Of a stretch of DNA of 64,000 nt, positions 33,076 to 41,160 are shown one piece after another (the first letter of the stretch is position 1; each line of letters starts with the position of its first letter). The position numbers and the translations under genes are program-made. The stretch lies in assembly GCA_035340095.1 (NCBI GenBank), contig DAORGN010000003.1, forward strand, positions 1 through 64,000, given 5' to 3'. This stretch comes from JAEUKA01 sp035340095 (GTDB lineage Bacteria > Myxococcota_A > Polyangia > Palsa-1104 > JAEUJZ01). The notes below the pieces were generated by a model that was not told the DNA's origin, searched no databases, and saw only the letters and a list, made by a program, of their open reading frames with translations.

Positions 33076-35178
33076 ATGCAGATTCCTACAACACGAGAGC
33101 TGCTTCGCATTCTAAGCAAACCACGTCTGGCAACCCGACTGCTTGGCTGGTTTTTGATTCTGACCACGGGACCGCTTGCGCTCATCATGTACATCACGTA
33201 TGAGCGCGGCGCCTCGGCGATCCGGCGCGAGGTGGAACAGTCGCTGGAAGCGACATCCAAAGCCCGCGCGGTGGCGATCGAAAACTACGTTGTGGAGCGC
33301 AAACGCAACGCCTCGGGTCTGTCAAGAATACCTGACATCGTGGCAACCATGGCTGACTTTCACCAAGCGTTCACCCGCGGCGGCCTCAAGTCACCGGCGT
33401 TTGATGAAATCGATCAGCGGATGCGCCCGTTTCTTACTTCGGTAAAGGAGTCGCGCGGCTATTCCGATCTGTTCCTGATTTCACCCGATGGAGACTGTCT
33501 GTTTTCCGTCGCCAAAGCCGAAGTCTGGGGCACAAACGTACTCTCCGGACCGTACCGTGATTCCAGCTTGGCGCGGGTGTTCGAACGCACGCGATCGATG
33601 CTCGATTCCGAAGTGTCTGACTTTGACTACTACCAAGCGAGCAATGACTCCGCCGCGTTCATTGCCGCGCCGATCATGCGTGGCAAAACGCTGGTCGGAA
33701 TCATCGAGCTTCAGCTAAACAACCAAGAAATTTATCGCTTGCTTGCGGACTACACAGGTCTTGGCGAAACGGGTGAAACGGTCGTGGTCTCACTGCGCAA
33801 CGACAAGATCATTTACATGGCACCGACGCGCCGCGATCCGGACGCCGCATTCCGCCGCCAAATCTGGAATCGTGATCTTCCCAAATACCGCGCGCTTTAT
33901 GAATCGTCGCAGGGTCGCACGTCCACGTCTGCGGAAACGGTCACAGACTACGGCGGCAAGCAGGTCTTGGCGGTATGGCGATTTTTGCCATCGTTCCGCT
34001 GGGGCATGGTGACCAAAGTCGACATCGAGGAAGCGACCGCAGCCATCACCGCGATGCGCCGCGATCAGCTTGTGATCGCGCTGTTTGCGGTTCTGGTGGT
34101 GATTGGCGCGGCGCTGTACGTTGCGCGATCGATCTCCGAACCGATTGTGAAACTCACCCAGAGCACCAATCTCATCGCCAGTGGGAATCTGGATGAACGG
34201 ATCGATATCTCGTCGGAAGATGAGGTCGGAGAGCTGGCCGCGGCATTTAACAAAATGACTGCGGACCTGAAAAATACGCTGGTTTCACGCGATGCACTCA
34301 AAGATCAGATTCGCCACCGTGAGCTGCTCACTGCGACGATTCGCAATGTCGTTTCGCAACTGGGAACCACCAGCGCGGACATTCTGAATGCAGCAGCCAA
34401 GCTGTCTCATGGCGCACGCGAGCAAGCCAGTGCGGTCAAAGATGCAGTCACCGCAGTCGATGACGTGTCACAGACTGCCGCCCAAGCCGCAAGCCGCGCT
34501 CGCAAAGTTGCCGACTCTGTTCGCCGTTCCGAAGAAGTCGGCAAGGCCGGACGCAAAGCAGTCACAGACACGGTGGAAGTGCTCGGCATCGCAAAGGAAC
34601 GATCAGACAAGGTGGCAGAAAACATCGTTGCACTTGCTGAAAAGACCCAAGCCATAGGTGAGATCATTGCCACCGTAAGTGAGATCGCAGAACAGACCAA
34701 CTTGCTGTCGCTGAACGCCGCAATCGAGGCGTCGCGCGCGGGGGAACATGGACGCGGCTTCACGGTGGTTGCAAGCGAAGTCAAAGCGCTCGCAGAACAG
34801 TCCAAGAAAGCGACCGGACAAGTTCGCAACATCCTAGAGAGCATTCAAAAAGCGATCAGTACGGCGGTGTATTCGACAGAACAAGGCATCCACAGCATGG
34901 TCACAGCAACGGAAGCGGCAGGCCAAGCCGGCGAAACGATCTCACGACTATCAGAGATCATTGCCGAGGCCGCAACGGTGTCTACGCAGATCATGAACTC
35001 GGCGACTCAACAGGCGACAGGAATGGATCACGTCGGTTCGGCGATGGGAAGCATCAATCAGATCGCGACCCAAAACATGTCTGCCACCGCGCAGACAGAA
35101 CACGCAGTTCGCGAGCTGAACGGAATCGGTCTCAAGCTCACCGAGCTGCTGAAGGATTCGGGACAAGCTGGAGCGTAA
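33076..35178 (+). CDS. Chemoreceptor with dCache-like sensor and HAMP
   Basis: A 700-residue methyl-accepting chemotaxis protein. A membrane helix lies at about 23-43, then a periplasmic dCache-type domain of about 280 residues (YSDLFLISPDGDCLFSVAKAEVWGTNV, GTSYRDSS-like and VVSLRNDKIIYMAP segments). A second helix is near 335-357, followed by HAMP (ISEPIVKLTQSTNLIASGNLDERI) and a long signalling coiled coil. The tip EQTNLLSLNAAIEASRAGEHGRGF is nearly canonical. Start is ten bases after the binding-protein stop and four bases precede cheA. It is the main candidate receptor of this array. Confidence 0.94.
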   Translation: MQIPTTRELLRILSKPRLATRLLGWFLILTTGPLALIMYITYERGASAIRREVEQSLEATSKARAVAIENYVVERKRNASGLSRIPDIVATMADFHQAFTRGGLKSPAFDEIDQRMRPFLTSVKESRGYSDLFLISPDGDCLFSVAKAEVWGTNVLSGPYRDSSLARVFERTRSMLDSEVSDFDYYQASNDSAAFIAAPIMRGKTLVGIIELQLNNQEIYRLLADYTGLGETGETVVVSLRNDKIIYMAPTRRDPDAAFRRQIWNRDLPKYRALYESSQGRTSTSAETVTDYGGKQVLAVWRFLPSFRWGMVTKVDIEEATAAITAMRRDQLVIALFAVLVVIGAALYVARSISEPIVKLTQSTNLIASGNLDERIDISSEDEVGELAAAFNKMTADLKNTLVSRDALKDQIRHRELLTATIRNVVSQLGTTSADILNAAAKLSHGAREQASAVKDAVTAVDDVSQTAAQAASRARKVADSVRRSEEVGKAGRKAVTDTVEVLGIAKERSDKVAENIVALAEKTQAIGEIIATVSEIAEQTNLLSLNAAIEASRAGEHGRGFTVVASEVKALAEQSKKATGQVRNILESIQKAISTAVYSTEQGIHSMVTATEAAGQAGETISRLSEIIAEAATVSTQIMNSATQQATGMDHVGSAMGSINQIATQNMSATAQTEHAVRELNGIGLKLTELLKDSGQAGA

Positions 35179-35181
35179 GAC

Positions 35182-37434
35182 ATGGACAAGTCTGTCCTCA
35201 TCCAGCGTCTGCTTGAGACATTTCTCGTCGAGTTCGACGAGCGCCTGCAGGCCATGAGCCGCGGTCTGCTGGCGCTTGAAGCGAGTGCGACTGGGACTCC
35301 TGAGCGGGACAAAAACCTGCAAGAACTTCTGCGCAATGCCCACAGCCTAAAAGGAGCTGCGCGCGCGGTCGAAGTATCCCTGATTGAAAAGTCCTGCCAT
35401 CATCTGGAAGAGATTTTGGCGGCGGTGCGCAACCATCCGACCCTGCTCGACCAACACCTGATTCAGCTTCTGTTTGGTGTGCTGGACGGACTGGCGGAAG
35501 CAGGAAAGCTGCTTCGGAAACAGGAACCACTAGAGGGCTCGCTGTTGTTTGGCGTAGCGCTCGAAATGGAGATGTTTATCGAGAGCACCATCCGTCCGCT
35601 TGGAAAGGAACCGGCCCAGGCTCTAGCTGCGCCGCCACCAGCACAGATCGCGAAGTCCGATCCAAACGCTGATGCCGAAAATGCGGTCTCTTCCGATCTT
35701 CCTACGGTTCGTATCCACACCGAAAAGCTCGATGCGCTGCTCACGCGGAGTGGCGAGCTGTTGACTGCGCGACAACATCTGCGTTTGACAAGCGAGCAGC
35801 TTTCACAGGTCGCAGATTCGATCCGAAGACTGGAATCGGAGTGGCGCCACCACGGCAAGGGGAATGCCAAAATCGGCAGTCCCACCAGCAAGACAGCGAC
35901 GAAAACAGGCGATTCCCTGGTGGAAGAGACGCCCGCACGGCTGACCGAACTTGTCGCCCAGATCGACAAGCTTCAGCTTGCATTGCGCCAGGACTTGCGA
36001 CAGCTGGAGCACACTGGATCAGCGCTCGATCAGCAGGTGTCGCGCATTCGCATGCTGCCGTTTTCGCATGCGTGTGTGGGTTTTGATCGAATGGTCCGCG
36101 ATCTGGCCCGCAACAGCGGCAAAGACATCGAGCTACGAATCGAAGGCGGCGATGTCGAGCTGGATCGCTCCGTGCTCGACGCGCTCAAAGATCCGCTCCG
36201 CCACCTGATTCGCAACTCGATCGATCACGGAATCGAAAGACCGGAAGACCGCAAGCGCAGCAAAAAATCGCCCCGTGGAACGATCATCGCTTCAGCTACG
36301 TTGCGCGGTGGACAAGTGGCCATTGTGATTTCTGATGATGGTCAGGGGCTTGTTGCGGATTCGATTCGCAAGCGTGCACAGAAGTTGGGAATGCCGATTC
36401 CTGACACCGATCAGAAGCTGATCGATGCGATCTTTATGCCGGGTTTTTCGACGGCAGCGGACTCTGTTTCGATGGTCTCTGGACGCGGCATTGGACTTGA
36501 TGTGGTGCGCAATCAGATCAAGTCTCTGCATGGCGAAGTAGACGTTTCGTTTGTGCCCGGAAAAGGAACCCAGTTCCAACTGACTGTGCCACTGACACTG
36601 ACGCTTCTGCGGGTACTTCTCATCCGTGCGGCGGATCAGACGTTTGTGGTCAGCAACAACTACGTGCACAAGCTGCTGCGGCTCCGGCAAAATGAAGTGA
36701 TCTGGATTGGCGAAAGGCCGATGATTGTCATCGACAATCAGCCCATTCATCTGGATTCCTTTGCGCATGCGCTGTCGCTTCGGCAACCGACAGGAATCAC
36801 CTGGCAGGGAAAGCGTCCGGTGGTGGTGCTGCGTTCCGAACAGCGCACCGCTGCATTTTTGGTTGATGAGCTTGTCGCCGAACAGGAAGTGACGGTCAAA
36901 AGCCTGGGAAGTCGTGTAAAGCGAATCCGCAACGTGGCTGGCGCAGTGATCATGCCCGATGGCCAGGTGGCGCTGACGATTCACGTTGCCGATCTGTTGC
37001 ACACCGAGAAGCCAGATGAATCGCTGGGCGCGCTTCGACATGGCGGAGCACAAGACTCGGGTGAGCGCAAACAGAGACGGATCTTGGTCGTCGATGACTC
37101 GGTGACAACCCGCAGTCTGGAACGAAGTCTGCTGGAATCCGCGGGCTTTTCGGTCGAGCTGGCAGCAGACGGAGTCCAAGCGTGGGATCGCATTCAGTCC
37201 GGTGAAATCGATCTGGTGCTGTCGGATGTCGACATGCCTCTGCTCAACGGCTATCAGCTCACGCAGACAATTCGCAAGTCTGAGCTCTTCCGTAAACTTC
37301 CGGTCATCTTGATCACCAGCAACGATGATCAGCGCAGCCGCGAACGCGGAATCGAAGCCGGCGCGAGTGCCTACATGACCAAAGGCACGTTTGATCAGAG
37401 CGTCCTGCTCAGCGTCATCGAACAGCTCATCTAG
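35182..37434 (+). CDS. cheA: Hybrid CheA histidine kinase with C-terminal receiver
   Basis: A 750-residue kinase that phosphorylates response regulators. Domain order: Hpt (phosphoacceptor H54 in NAHSLKGAARA), a short Ala/Pro linker without a clear CheY-binding P2 domain, dimerisation segment, ATPase with N box LRHLIRNSIDHGIE, G boxes DDGQG and GRGIGLDVV, then a CheW-like domain, and a REC domain with DD at 638-639, phosphoacceptor D682 (LSDVDMP) and K734. Loss of P2 and gain of REC is typical of hybrid CheAs in non-flagellar or alternative chemosensory systems. It is the last gene of the plus arm. Confidence 0.94.
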   Translation: MDKSVLIQRLLETFLVEFDERLQAMSRGLLALEASATGTPERDKNLQELLRNAHSLKGAARAVEVSLIEKSCHHLEEILAAVRNHPTLLDQHLIQLLFGVLDGLAEAGKLLRKQEPLEGSLLFGVALEMEMFIESTIRPLGKEPAQALAAPPPAQIAKSDPNADAENAVSSDLPTVRIHTEKLDALLTRSGELLTARQHLRLTSEQLSQVADSIRRLESEWRHHGKGNAKIGSPTSKTATKTGDSLVEETPARLTELVAQIDKLQLALRQDLRQLEHTGSALDQQVSRIRMLPFSHACVGFDRMVRDLARNSGKDIELRIEGGDVELDRSVLDALKDPLRHLIRNSIDHGIERPEDRKRSKKSPRGTIIASATLRGGQVAIVISDDGQGLVADSIRKRAQKLGMPIPDTDQKLIDAIFMPGFSTAADSVSMVSGRGIGLDVVRNQIKSLHGEVDVSFVPGKGTQFQLTVPLTLTLLRVLLIRAADQTFVVSNNYVHKLLRLRQNEVIWIGERPMIVIDNQPIHLDSFAHALSLRQPTGITWQGKRPVVVLRSEQRTAAFLVDELVAEQEVTVKSLGSRVKRIRNVAGAVIMPDGQVALTIHVADLLHTEKPDESLGALRHGGAQDSGERKQRRILVVDDSVTTRSLERSLLESAGFSVELAADGVQAWDRIQSGEIDLVLSDVDMPLLNGYQLTQTIRKSELFRKLPVILITSNDDQRSRERGIEAGASAYMTKGTFDQSVLLSVIEQLI

Positions 37435-37486
37435 TCTCTTTGGGAAAAACGCCGCGTGGCGCACACCGATTACGCCCTACACGATG

Positions 37487-37506
37487 CGTTTTTCCGTCGA
37501 AAAACG
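37487..37506. terminator. AT-rich inverted repeat after cheA
   Basis: CGTTTTT (37487-37493) and AAAAACG (37500-37506) pair around CCGTCG, 53 bases after the cheA stop. It may act as a weak terminator, but no T-run follows. Confidence 0.35.
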
Positions 37507-37537
37507 GGCTGATTCGCGCCTGTCAGGGGACTGTTTG

Positions 37538-37543
37538 TATAAT
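37538..37543 (+). promoter_or_regulatory. Candidate -10 box of the amidase gene
   Basis: A perfect TATAAT lies 41 bases before the ATG at 37584. No good -35 box is seen at 16-18 bases, so a regulator or an atypical promoter may be involved. Confidence 0.35.
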
Positions 37544-37583
37544 GTCTAGCAAGCTGTCCCATTTGACATAAAAAGGAATGTGT

Positions 37584-38399
37584 ATGGGTGTCGTGATCGG
37601 CTCTGTCACGGAAGAAGTTCCAGGACTTGCGATACGCAGCTTCCTCGATCCGGAAGGACTCCGTCTTTCCGAAGAAGATCGCGAGCCGCGCAGTACAGAG
37701 GCCTGGATTCACTCGATCGTACTACACACCACCAAAGGCATTCCGGGTGGTTCCGATCAGCGAAGACAGCAAATCCTCGATGGAAGTGGGCCGCACAAAA
37801 ACCACATCGCTGCGGTTGCACAGGCCTGGGCATCGGATCACATCTGCGCCAGCGCGCACTTCCTAATCGATCAGGATGGAACCATTGCCTGCGTCGCTGA
37901 CTTGCTGACCGAAACGACGTACCATGCCGGGCAGCGCGCGGTGAATCACCACTCGATCGGAATCGAAATGTACCAAGGTGAGGAAGCAGAGCTGTACGCT
38001 TTCCAACTGGAACAGACTGTCCGTTTGGTGGATTTTTTGACCCGGCGATTCGGCATTCAGCGACAGTTTCACGCCCCCTATCGCAACCAAGCGGTGCTGC
38101 GGATAAAGGAAGGTGGTTCGTCGGTGGTTGCCGTGTATGGACACCGTGAAGCCAGCGATGATCGGGGGGTCGGCGATCCAGGCGATGCGATCTTTTCGGC
38201 GCTCCTTGCGGCGGGTTATGAATGCTTTGACTTCGACAAGGAAGAAGATCGCGCGGTGTGGAAAGTTCGCCAAACAGACCTAAACCAAAAGCTCGGTCTG
38301 TCACTGACTGTCGACGGAGTTCCCGGTCCGGAAACGGTCGTGGCACTGCGAACGGCGGGCTACCCGCATGGGATGTGGATTCCGCGCCCAGGGGACTGA
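37584..38399 (+). CDS. N-acetylmuramoyl-L-alanine amidase (Amidase_2) with PG-binding tail, no signal peptide
   Basis: A 271-residue zinc amidase that should cleave the MurNAc-L-Ala bond of peptidoglycan. Metal ligands are H48 (IVLHTTKG), H187 (YGHREAS) and D198 (GVGDPG), in AmiD-like spacing; the ASAHFLIDQDGTI and SIGIEMYQ segments are typical. The C-terminus (VRQTDLNQKLGLSLTVDGVPGPETVVAL) resembles a PG_binding_1 domain. No signal peptide or lipobox is present. AAAAGGA at 37571-37577 favours the ATG at 37584 over the one at 37578. Phage lysins and some secretion-system effectors share this layout; no phage genes are nearby. Confidence 0.88.
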   Translation: MGVVIGSVTEEVPGLAIRSFLDPEGLRLSEEDREPRSTEAWIHSIVLHTTKGIPGGSDQRRQQILDGSGPHKNHIAAVAQAWASDHICASAHFLIDQDGTIACVADLLTETTYHAGQRAVNHHSIGIEMYQGEEAELYAFQLEQTVRLVDFLTRRFGIQRQFHAPYRNQAVLRIKEGGSSVVAVYGHREASDDRGVGDPGDAIFSALLAAGYECFDFDKEEDRAVWKVRQTDLNQKLGLSLTVDGVPGPETVVALRTAGYPHGMWIPRPGD

Positions 38400-38420
38400 T
38401 TCTTCCACCCCGCACCTGAT

Positions 38421-38437
38421 GTCTGCACCCCGCAGAC
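38421..38437 (+). terminator. Hairpin after the amidase gene
   Basis: GTCTGC and GCAGAC pair around ACCCC, 22 bases after the stop. A T5 run occurs only 19 bases later, so termination would be weak. Confidence 0.35.
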
Positions 38438-38504
38438 TGCAAGCATCACGCGATCTTTTTCGACGGAAACACGCTGGCACAGCCGATGCAACAGCGGTCG
38501 TTTC

Positions 38505-39098
38505 ATGATGAAACAAACCGCACGCATTGTCCTTTCCGGTCTGTGGCTCCTATCGGGTTGTGGAACCGGGGAAGAAATCGAAGAGATCGACGTCGCGCCG
38601 CTGGAAGAAAAGGAAATCACGGCGACCTGTCCGCACAAAGCGCAGCTCAAGTGGGGTCTGCATCCCGACGCATCAGATCGACTGCGCTGCATCGGAATTG
38701 CCGCTGGGGACATCTCGCAGACGATTGGGAGTGCGCCCGCTTCCGCCGGATATCATGCACAAGACGGAACCGCGGGAGGCCAGCCGTACACCGCAGCGGT
38801 TGACATTCGGATCGGCGGACGCAGCGAAAGCCAGATTCGGGCGCTGCTCGCATCGCTCGGGTCGTATGGCTTCGCCGCGTGGTATCGCAAGCCCGGTCAC
38901 GATGGCTGGCCAAGCGATGAAGCACCGCACATTCACGCGGTCTACGCCGGCTGCGCGATGAAGGCGGCGCTCGACGAACAAGTCGGTGACTATCGCGCGG
39001 GTCGCAACGGCCTGTCGAGCCACACCCGCTACACGTTCTGGACCGCGAGCCAAGCCGTCCGAGACGCCGTCTACAACCTGTGGAACAAGTACAACTAG
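38505..39098 (+). CDS. M15-like zinc metallohydrolase lipoprotein
   Basis: A 197-residue exported protein with lipobox LSGC (C19). Residues H84 (GYHAQDG), D100 (TAAVDI) and H142/H144 (PHIHAVYAG) reproduce the H...D...HxH zinc pattern of M15 D-Ala-D-Ala carboxypeptidases and endopeptidases, although the H-to-D spacing is longer than the classical one. Paired with the upstream amidase, it suggests a small peptidoglycan-hydrolysing set. The family assignment is by motif only; tandem ATG codons make the start uncertain by one residue. Confidence 0.65.
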   Translation: MMKQTARIVLSGLWLLSGCGTGEEIEEIDVAPLEEKEITATCPHKAQLKWGLHPDASDRLRCIGIAAGDISQTIGSAPASAGYHAQDGTAGGQPYTAAVDIRIGGRSESQIRALLASLGSYGFAAWYRKPGHDGWPSDEAPHIHAVYAGCAMKAALDEQVGDYRAGRNGLSSHTRYTFWTASQAVRDAVYNLWNKYN

Positions 39099-39151
39099 CC
39101 CAGGTCCGCAAGAAAGCCGCAGTTTGCCGACATAAACTCGCCCTACCGCCG

Positions 39152-39272
39152 TTCACTGCGTACCAAATGGTACGGTCGAACACCTGCTTATTTCACAAAT
39201 AATCCAAATCTTCCGATTAGGCACAATTGCCTATTCGCCACGTAAACTATTATTCACAGCGTACCGAAATGC
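39152..39272 (+). repeat. Imperfect direct repeat pair, about 20 bases each
   Basis: TTCACTGCGTACCAAATGG (39152-39170) and TTCACAGCGTACCGAAATGC (39253-39272) match except for two substitutions and one extra base. The first copy overlaps the dyad at 39159-39174. Spacing between copies is 101 bases. Confidence 0.6.
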
Positions 39273-39317
39273 ACAAATTAAACAGGATCATTTTCATCAG
39301 AGCACATCATGTAATTG

Positions 39318-39323
39318 TATAAT
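39318..39323 (+). promoter_or_regulatory. Candidate -10 box inside a dyad
   Basis: TATAAT in the spacer of TGTAAT-N8-ATTACA, about 175 bases before the cysteine-rich lipoprotein gene. A repressor bound to the dyad would cover it. The -35 region (CATCAG) is poor. Confidence 0.35.
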
Positions 39324-39496
39324 ATTACAGGAAATTTACTGGATCAGCCCTCATGTCACACGGCTGTCACATTCGACACATCAGGTGTTCACCCGACGGA
39401 AGAGCCCTCTATTTTCGCCCACTATCGCGATATACTCCTATTGGGTTTGCGTCCAACCCACTGTGCACATCGGACGTATACACTTAGGAGGTCCCA

Positions 39497-41074
39497 ATGA
39501 GTTTGCGTTGTCTTTCACCCTTGTTATTGGCTTTGTTTCTCTTCGCGGGCTGTAGCTCAGATACCACCAACGCCCAAGACATGTCACCGGCCCCAACCTG
39601 CGGTGCCGTCGGCCAGGCCTGCTGCGCGCCCGGCAACACCTGCGCATCGGGCGGAAACTGCGTCGGTGGTTACTGTCAGTCCTGTGGTGGCGCCGGCCAG
39701 GCCTGCTGCGCCGGTCGCGCTTGTGACGGAAACGATGTCTGCACCGGCAACGGCCAAGGCATCTGTAGCCCGTGTGGCAATCCTGGCCAGCCCTGCTGCG
39801 TCGGCAACGGCTGCGGCAGCGTCGTCGCTGGCAACGTCGGCTGCTGCGTCAACAACGTCTGCTCGTCGGCGGGCTCGACCTGTCCGAACCTGACCGGTAC
39901 TTGCACAAATGGAAGCTGCGGCACCTGCGGCGGCGCCGGCCAGCCTTGCTGCACCACCACCGTTGCTGGCAACACCACCAACTTCTGCACCGCCAATGGC
40001 ATGACGTGTAGCGCCGGTCAGTGCGTCGCCTGTGGTGGCGCCGGTCAGCCTTGCTGCGCGGGCAGCACCTGCACAGGATCGGGCCTGGCCTGTGGTGGAT
40101 CGAACATCTGTCAGCAGTGCGGTGGCGCCGGTCAGCCCTGCTGCGCTGGCAACGTCTGCACCGATTCGACGACGGCGTGTGGCAATGGTCTGTGTCGCGC
40201 CTGCGGTGGTCCCGGCCAGCCTTGCTGCGCAGGTTCGACGTGCTCGGCGGGTGGCTGCTGCGATCCGGGATCGAACAGCTGCCTCGCAAGCGGATCGGTC
40301 TGTTCAACGGGCGCAACCTGCAGTGCTGGCACTTGCCCAGTCTGCGGCGCCCCCGGCCAAGCCTGCTGCCCCGGCAACACCTGCGGCGGCGGCGGCTGCT
40401 GCGTCGCGGGCCAGTGCGTTGCTTCGGGACAGAACATTCCCAACATGACCGGTTCGGTCTGCGCAAACGCGGCGACGGTCGCATGCGGCGGCAACAGCCA
40501 GCCATGCTGCGCGGGGAATACCTGCTCGACTTCGGGAGCGTGTTGCGGTAGCAGCACGACCTGCCTGGCTCCAACGGCGACTTGTGGTGGCACGCTTGGC
40601 ACCTGCACCGCTGGTTCGTGTGGCACTGGCGGCAACGCCTGCGGCGGCGCGGGTCAGACCTGCTGTCAGAACGCGACCTCTGGCGCACGCTTCTGCACCA
40701 CCACGGGCCTTTCGTGCAGCGGTGGCAAGTGCGCCGCGTGCGGCGGCCCAGGCCAGCCGTGCTGCGATGGCAACAGCTGCGCAAACGGTGGCTGCTGCGA
40801 CAACAACAACCGCACCTGCATCGCCAGCGGTGCGACCTGCCCCGGTACGCTCGGCATGTGCACAAACAGCGGCTGCCAGTCGGGCACTTGCGGCAAGATC
40901 GGCCAGGCCTGCTGCGGCAGCGGCGTCGAGTGCACCGCGGCGTTTAGCACCTGCAACAACAACCAGTGCGTCGCATGCGGTGGCCAGGGCCAGCGCTGCT
41001 GCACGTCCAGCAGCGGAACCGACTACTGCGGCGCTCCGTTTGCGTGCAACAAGAACACGAACCGCTGCGGCTAA
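39497..41074 (+). CDS. Cysteine-rich repeat lipoprotein (13 CGxxGQxCC modules)
   Basis: A 525-residue surface lipoprotein. Signal peptide and lipobox FAGC are clear, and AGGAGGT at 39487-39493 is a near-perfect ribosome site, so strong expression is likely. The mature protein is almost entirely Cys, Gly, Ala, Thr and Ser. The core CGxxGQxCC occurs 13 times (one copy reads CGGNSQPCC), each module being followed by a variable 20-40 residue loop with further cysteines. It should be a disulfide-rich rod or coat protein; function unknown. The very long open frames on other strands here result from the biased composition. Confidence 0.85.
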   Translation: MSLRCLSPLLLALFLFAGCSSDTTNAQDMSPAPTCGAVGQACCAPGNTCASGGNCVGGYCQSCGGAGQACCAGRACDGNDVCTGNGQGICSPCGNPGQPCCVGNGCGSVVAGNVGCCVNNVCSSAGSTCPNLTGTCTNGSCGTCGGAGQPCCTTTVAGNTTNFCTANGMTCSAGQCVACGGAGQPCCAGSTCTGSGLACGGSNICQQCGGAGQPCCAGNVCTDSTTACGNGLCRACGGPGQPCCAGSTCSAGGCCDPGSNSCLASGSVCSTGATCSAGTCPVCGAPGQACCPGNTCGGGGCCVAGQCVASGQNIPNMTGSVCANAATVACGGNSQPCCAGNTCSTSGACCGSSTTCLAPTATCGGTLGTCTAGSCGTGGNACGGAGQTCCQNATSGARFCTTTGLSCSGGKCAACGGPGQPCCDGNSCANGGCCDNNNRTCIASGATCPGTLGMCTNSGCQSGTCGKIGQACCGSGVECTAAFSTCNNNQCVACGGQGQRCCTSSSGTDYCGAPFACNKNTNRCG

Positions 41075-41131
41075 GCCCGAATCTGGCTGACAGACTCGCC
41101 ATGTTGTCGGCCTGACCCCACCCTGTGCAAA

Positions 41132-41150
41132 GCCCGTCCATCCGACGGGC
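41132..41150 (-). terminator. Terminator of the TonB receptor/acyltransferase group
   Basis: GCCCGTC and GACGGGC form a perfect seven-pair stem around a five-base loop. Read on the minus strand it begins 11 bases after the acyltransferase stop and is followed by TTT. The plus-strand cysteine-rich gene ends 58 bases away, so it may serve both directions. Confidence 0.6.
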
Positions 41151-41160
41151 CATCCAGTCC

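Larger units (their letters stand above)
39099..39496. other. AT-rich 398-base spacer with three dyads and a direct repeat
   Basis: Composition is clearly AT-richer than the flanking genes. Dyads are CGTACCA-AA-TGGTACG (39159-39174), TAGGCA-CAAT-TGCCTA (39218-39233) and TGTAAT-N8-ATTACA (39310-39329). A 19-20 base imperfect direct repeat starting TTCAC occurs at 39152-39170 and 39253-39272. A perfect TATAAT (39318-39323) lies inside the third dyad. I see no gene here; it is probably the control region of the cysteine-rich lipoprotein. Confidence 0.65.

Noticed and set aside
37584..39098. Prophage lysis module
   Set aside because: No holin, tail, capsid, integrase or attachment repeats are seen around the amidase.
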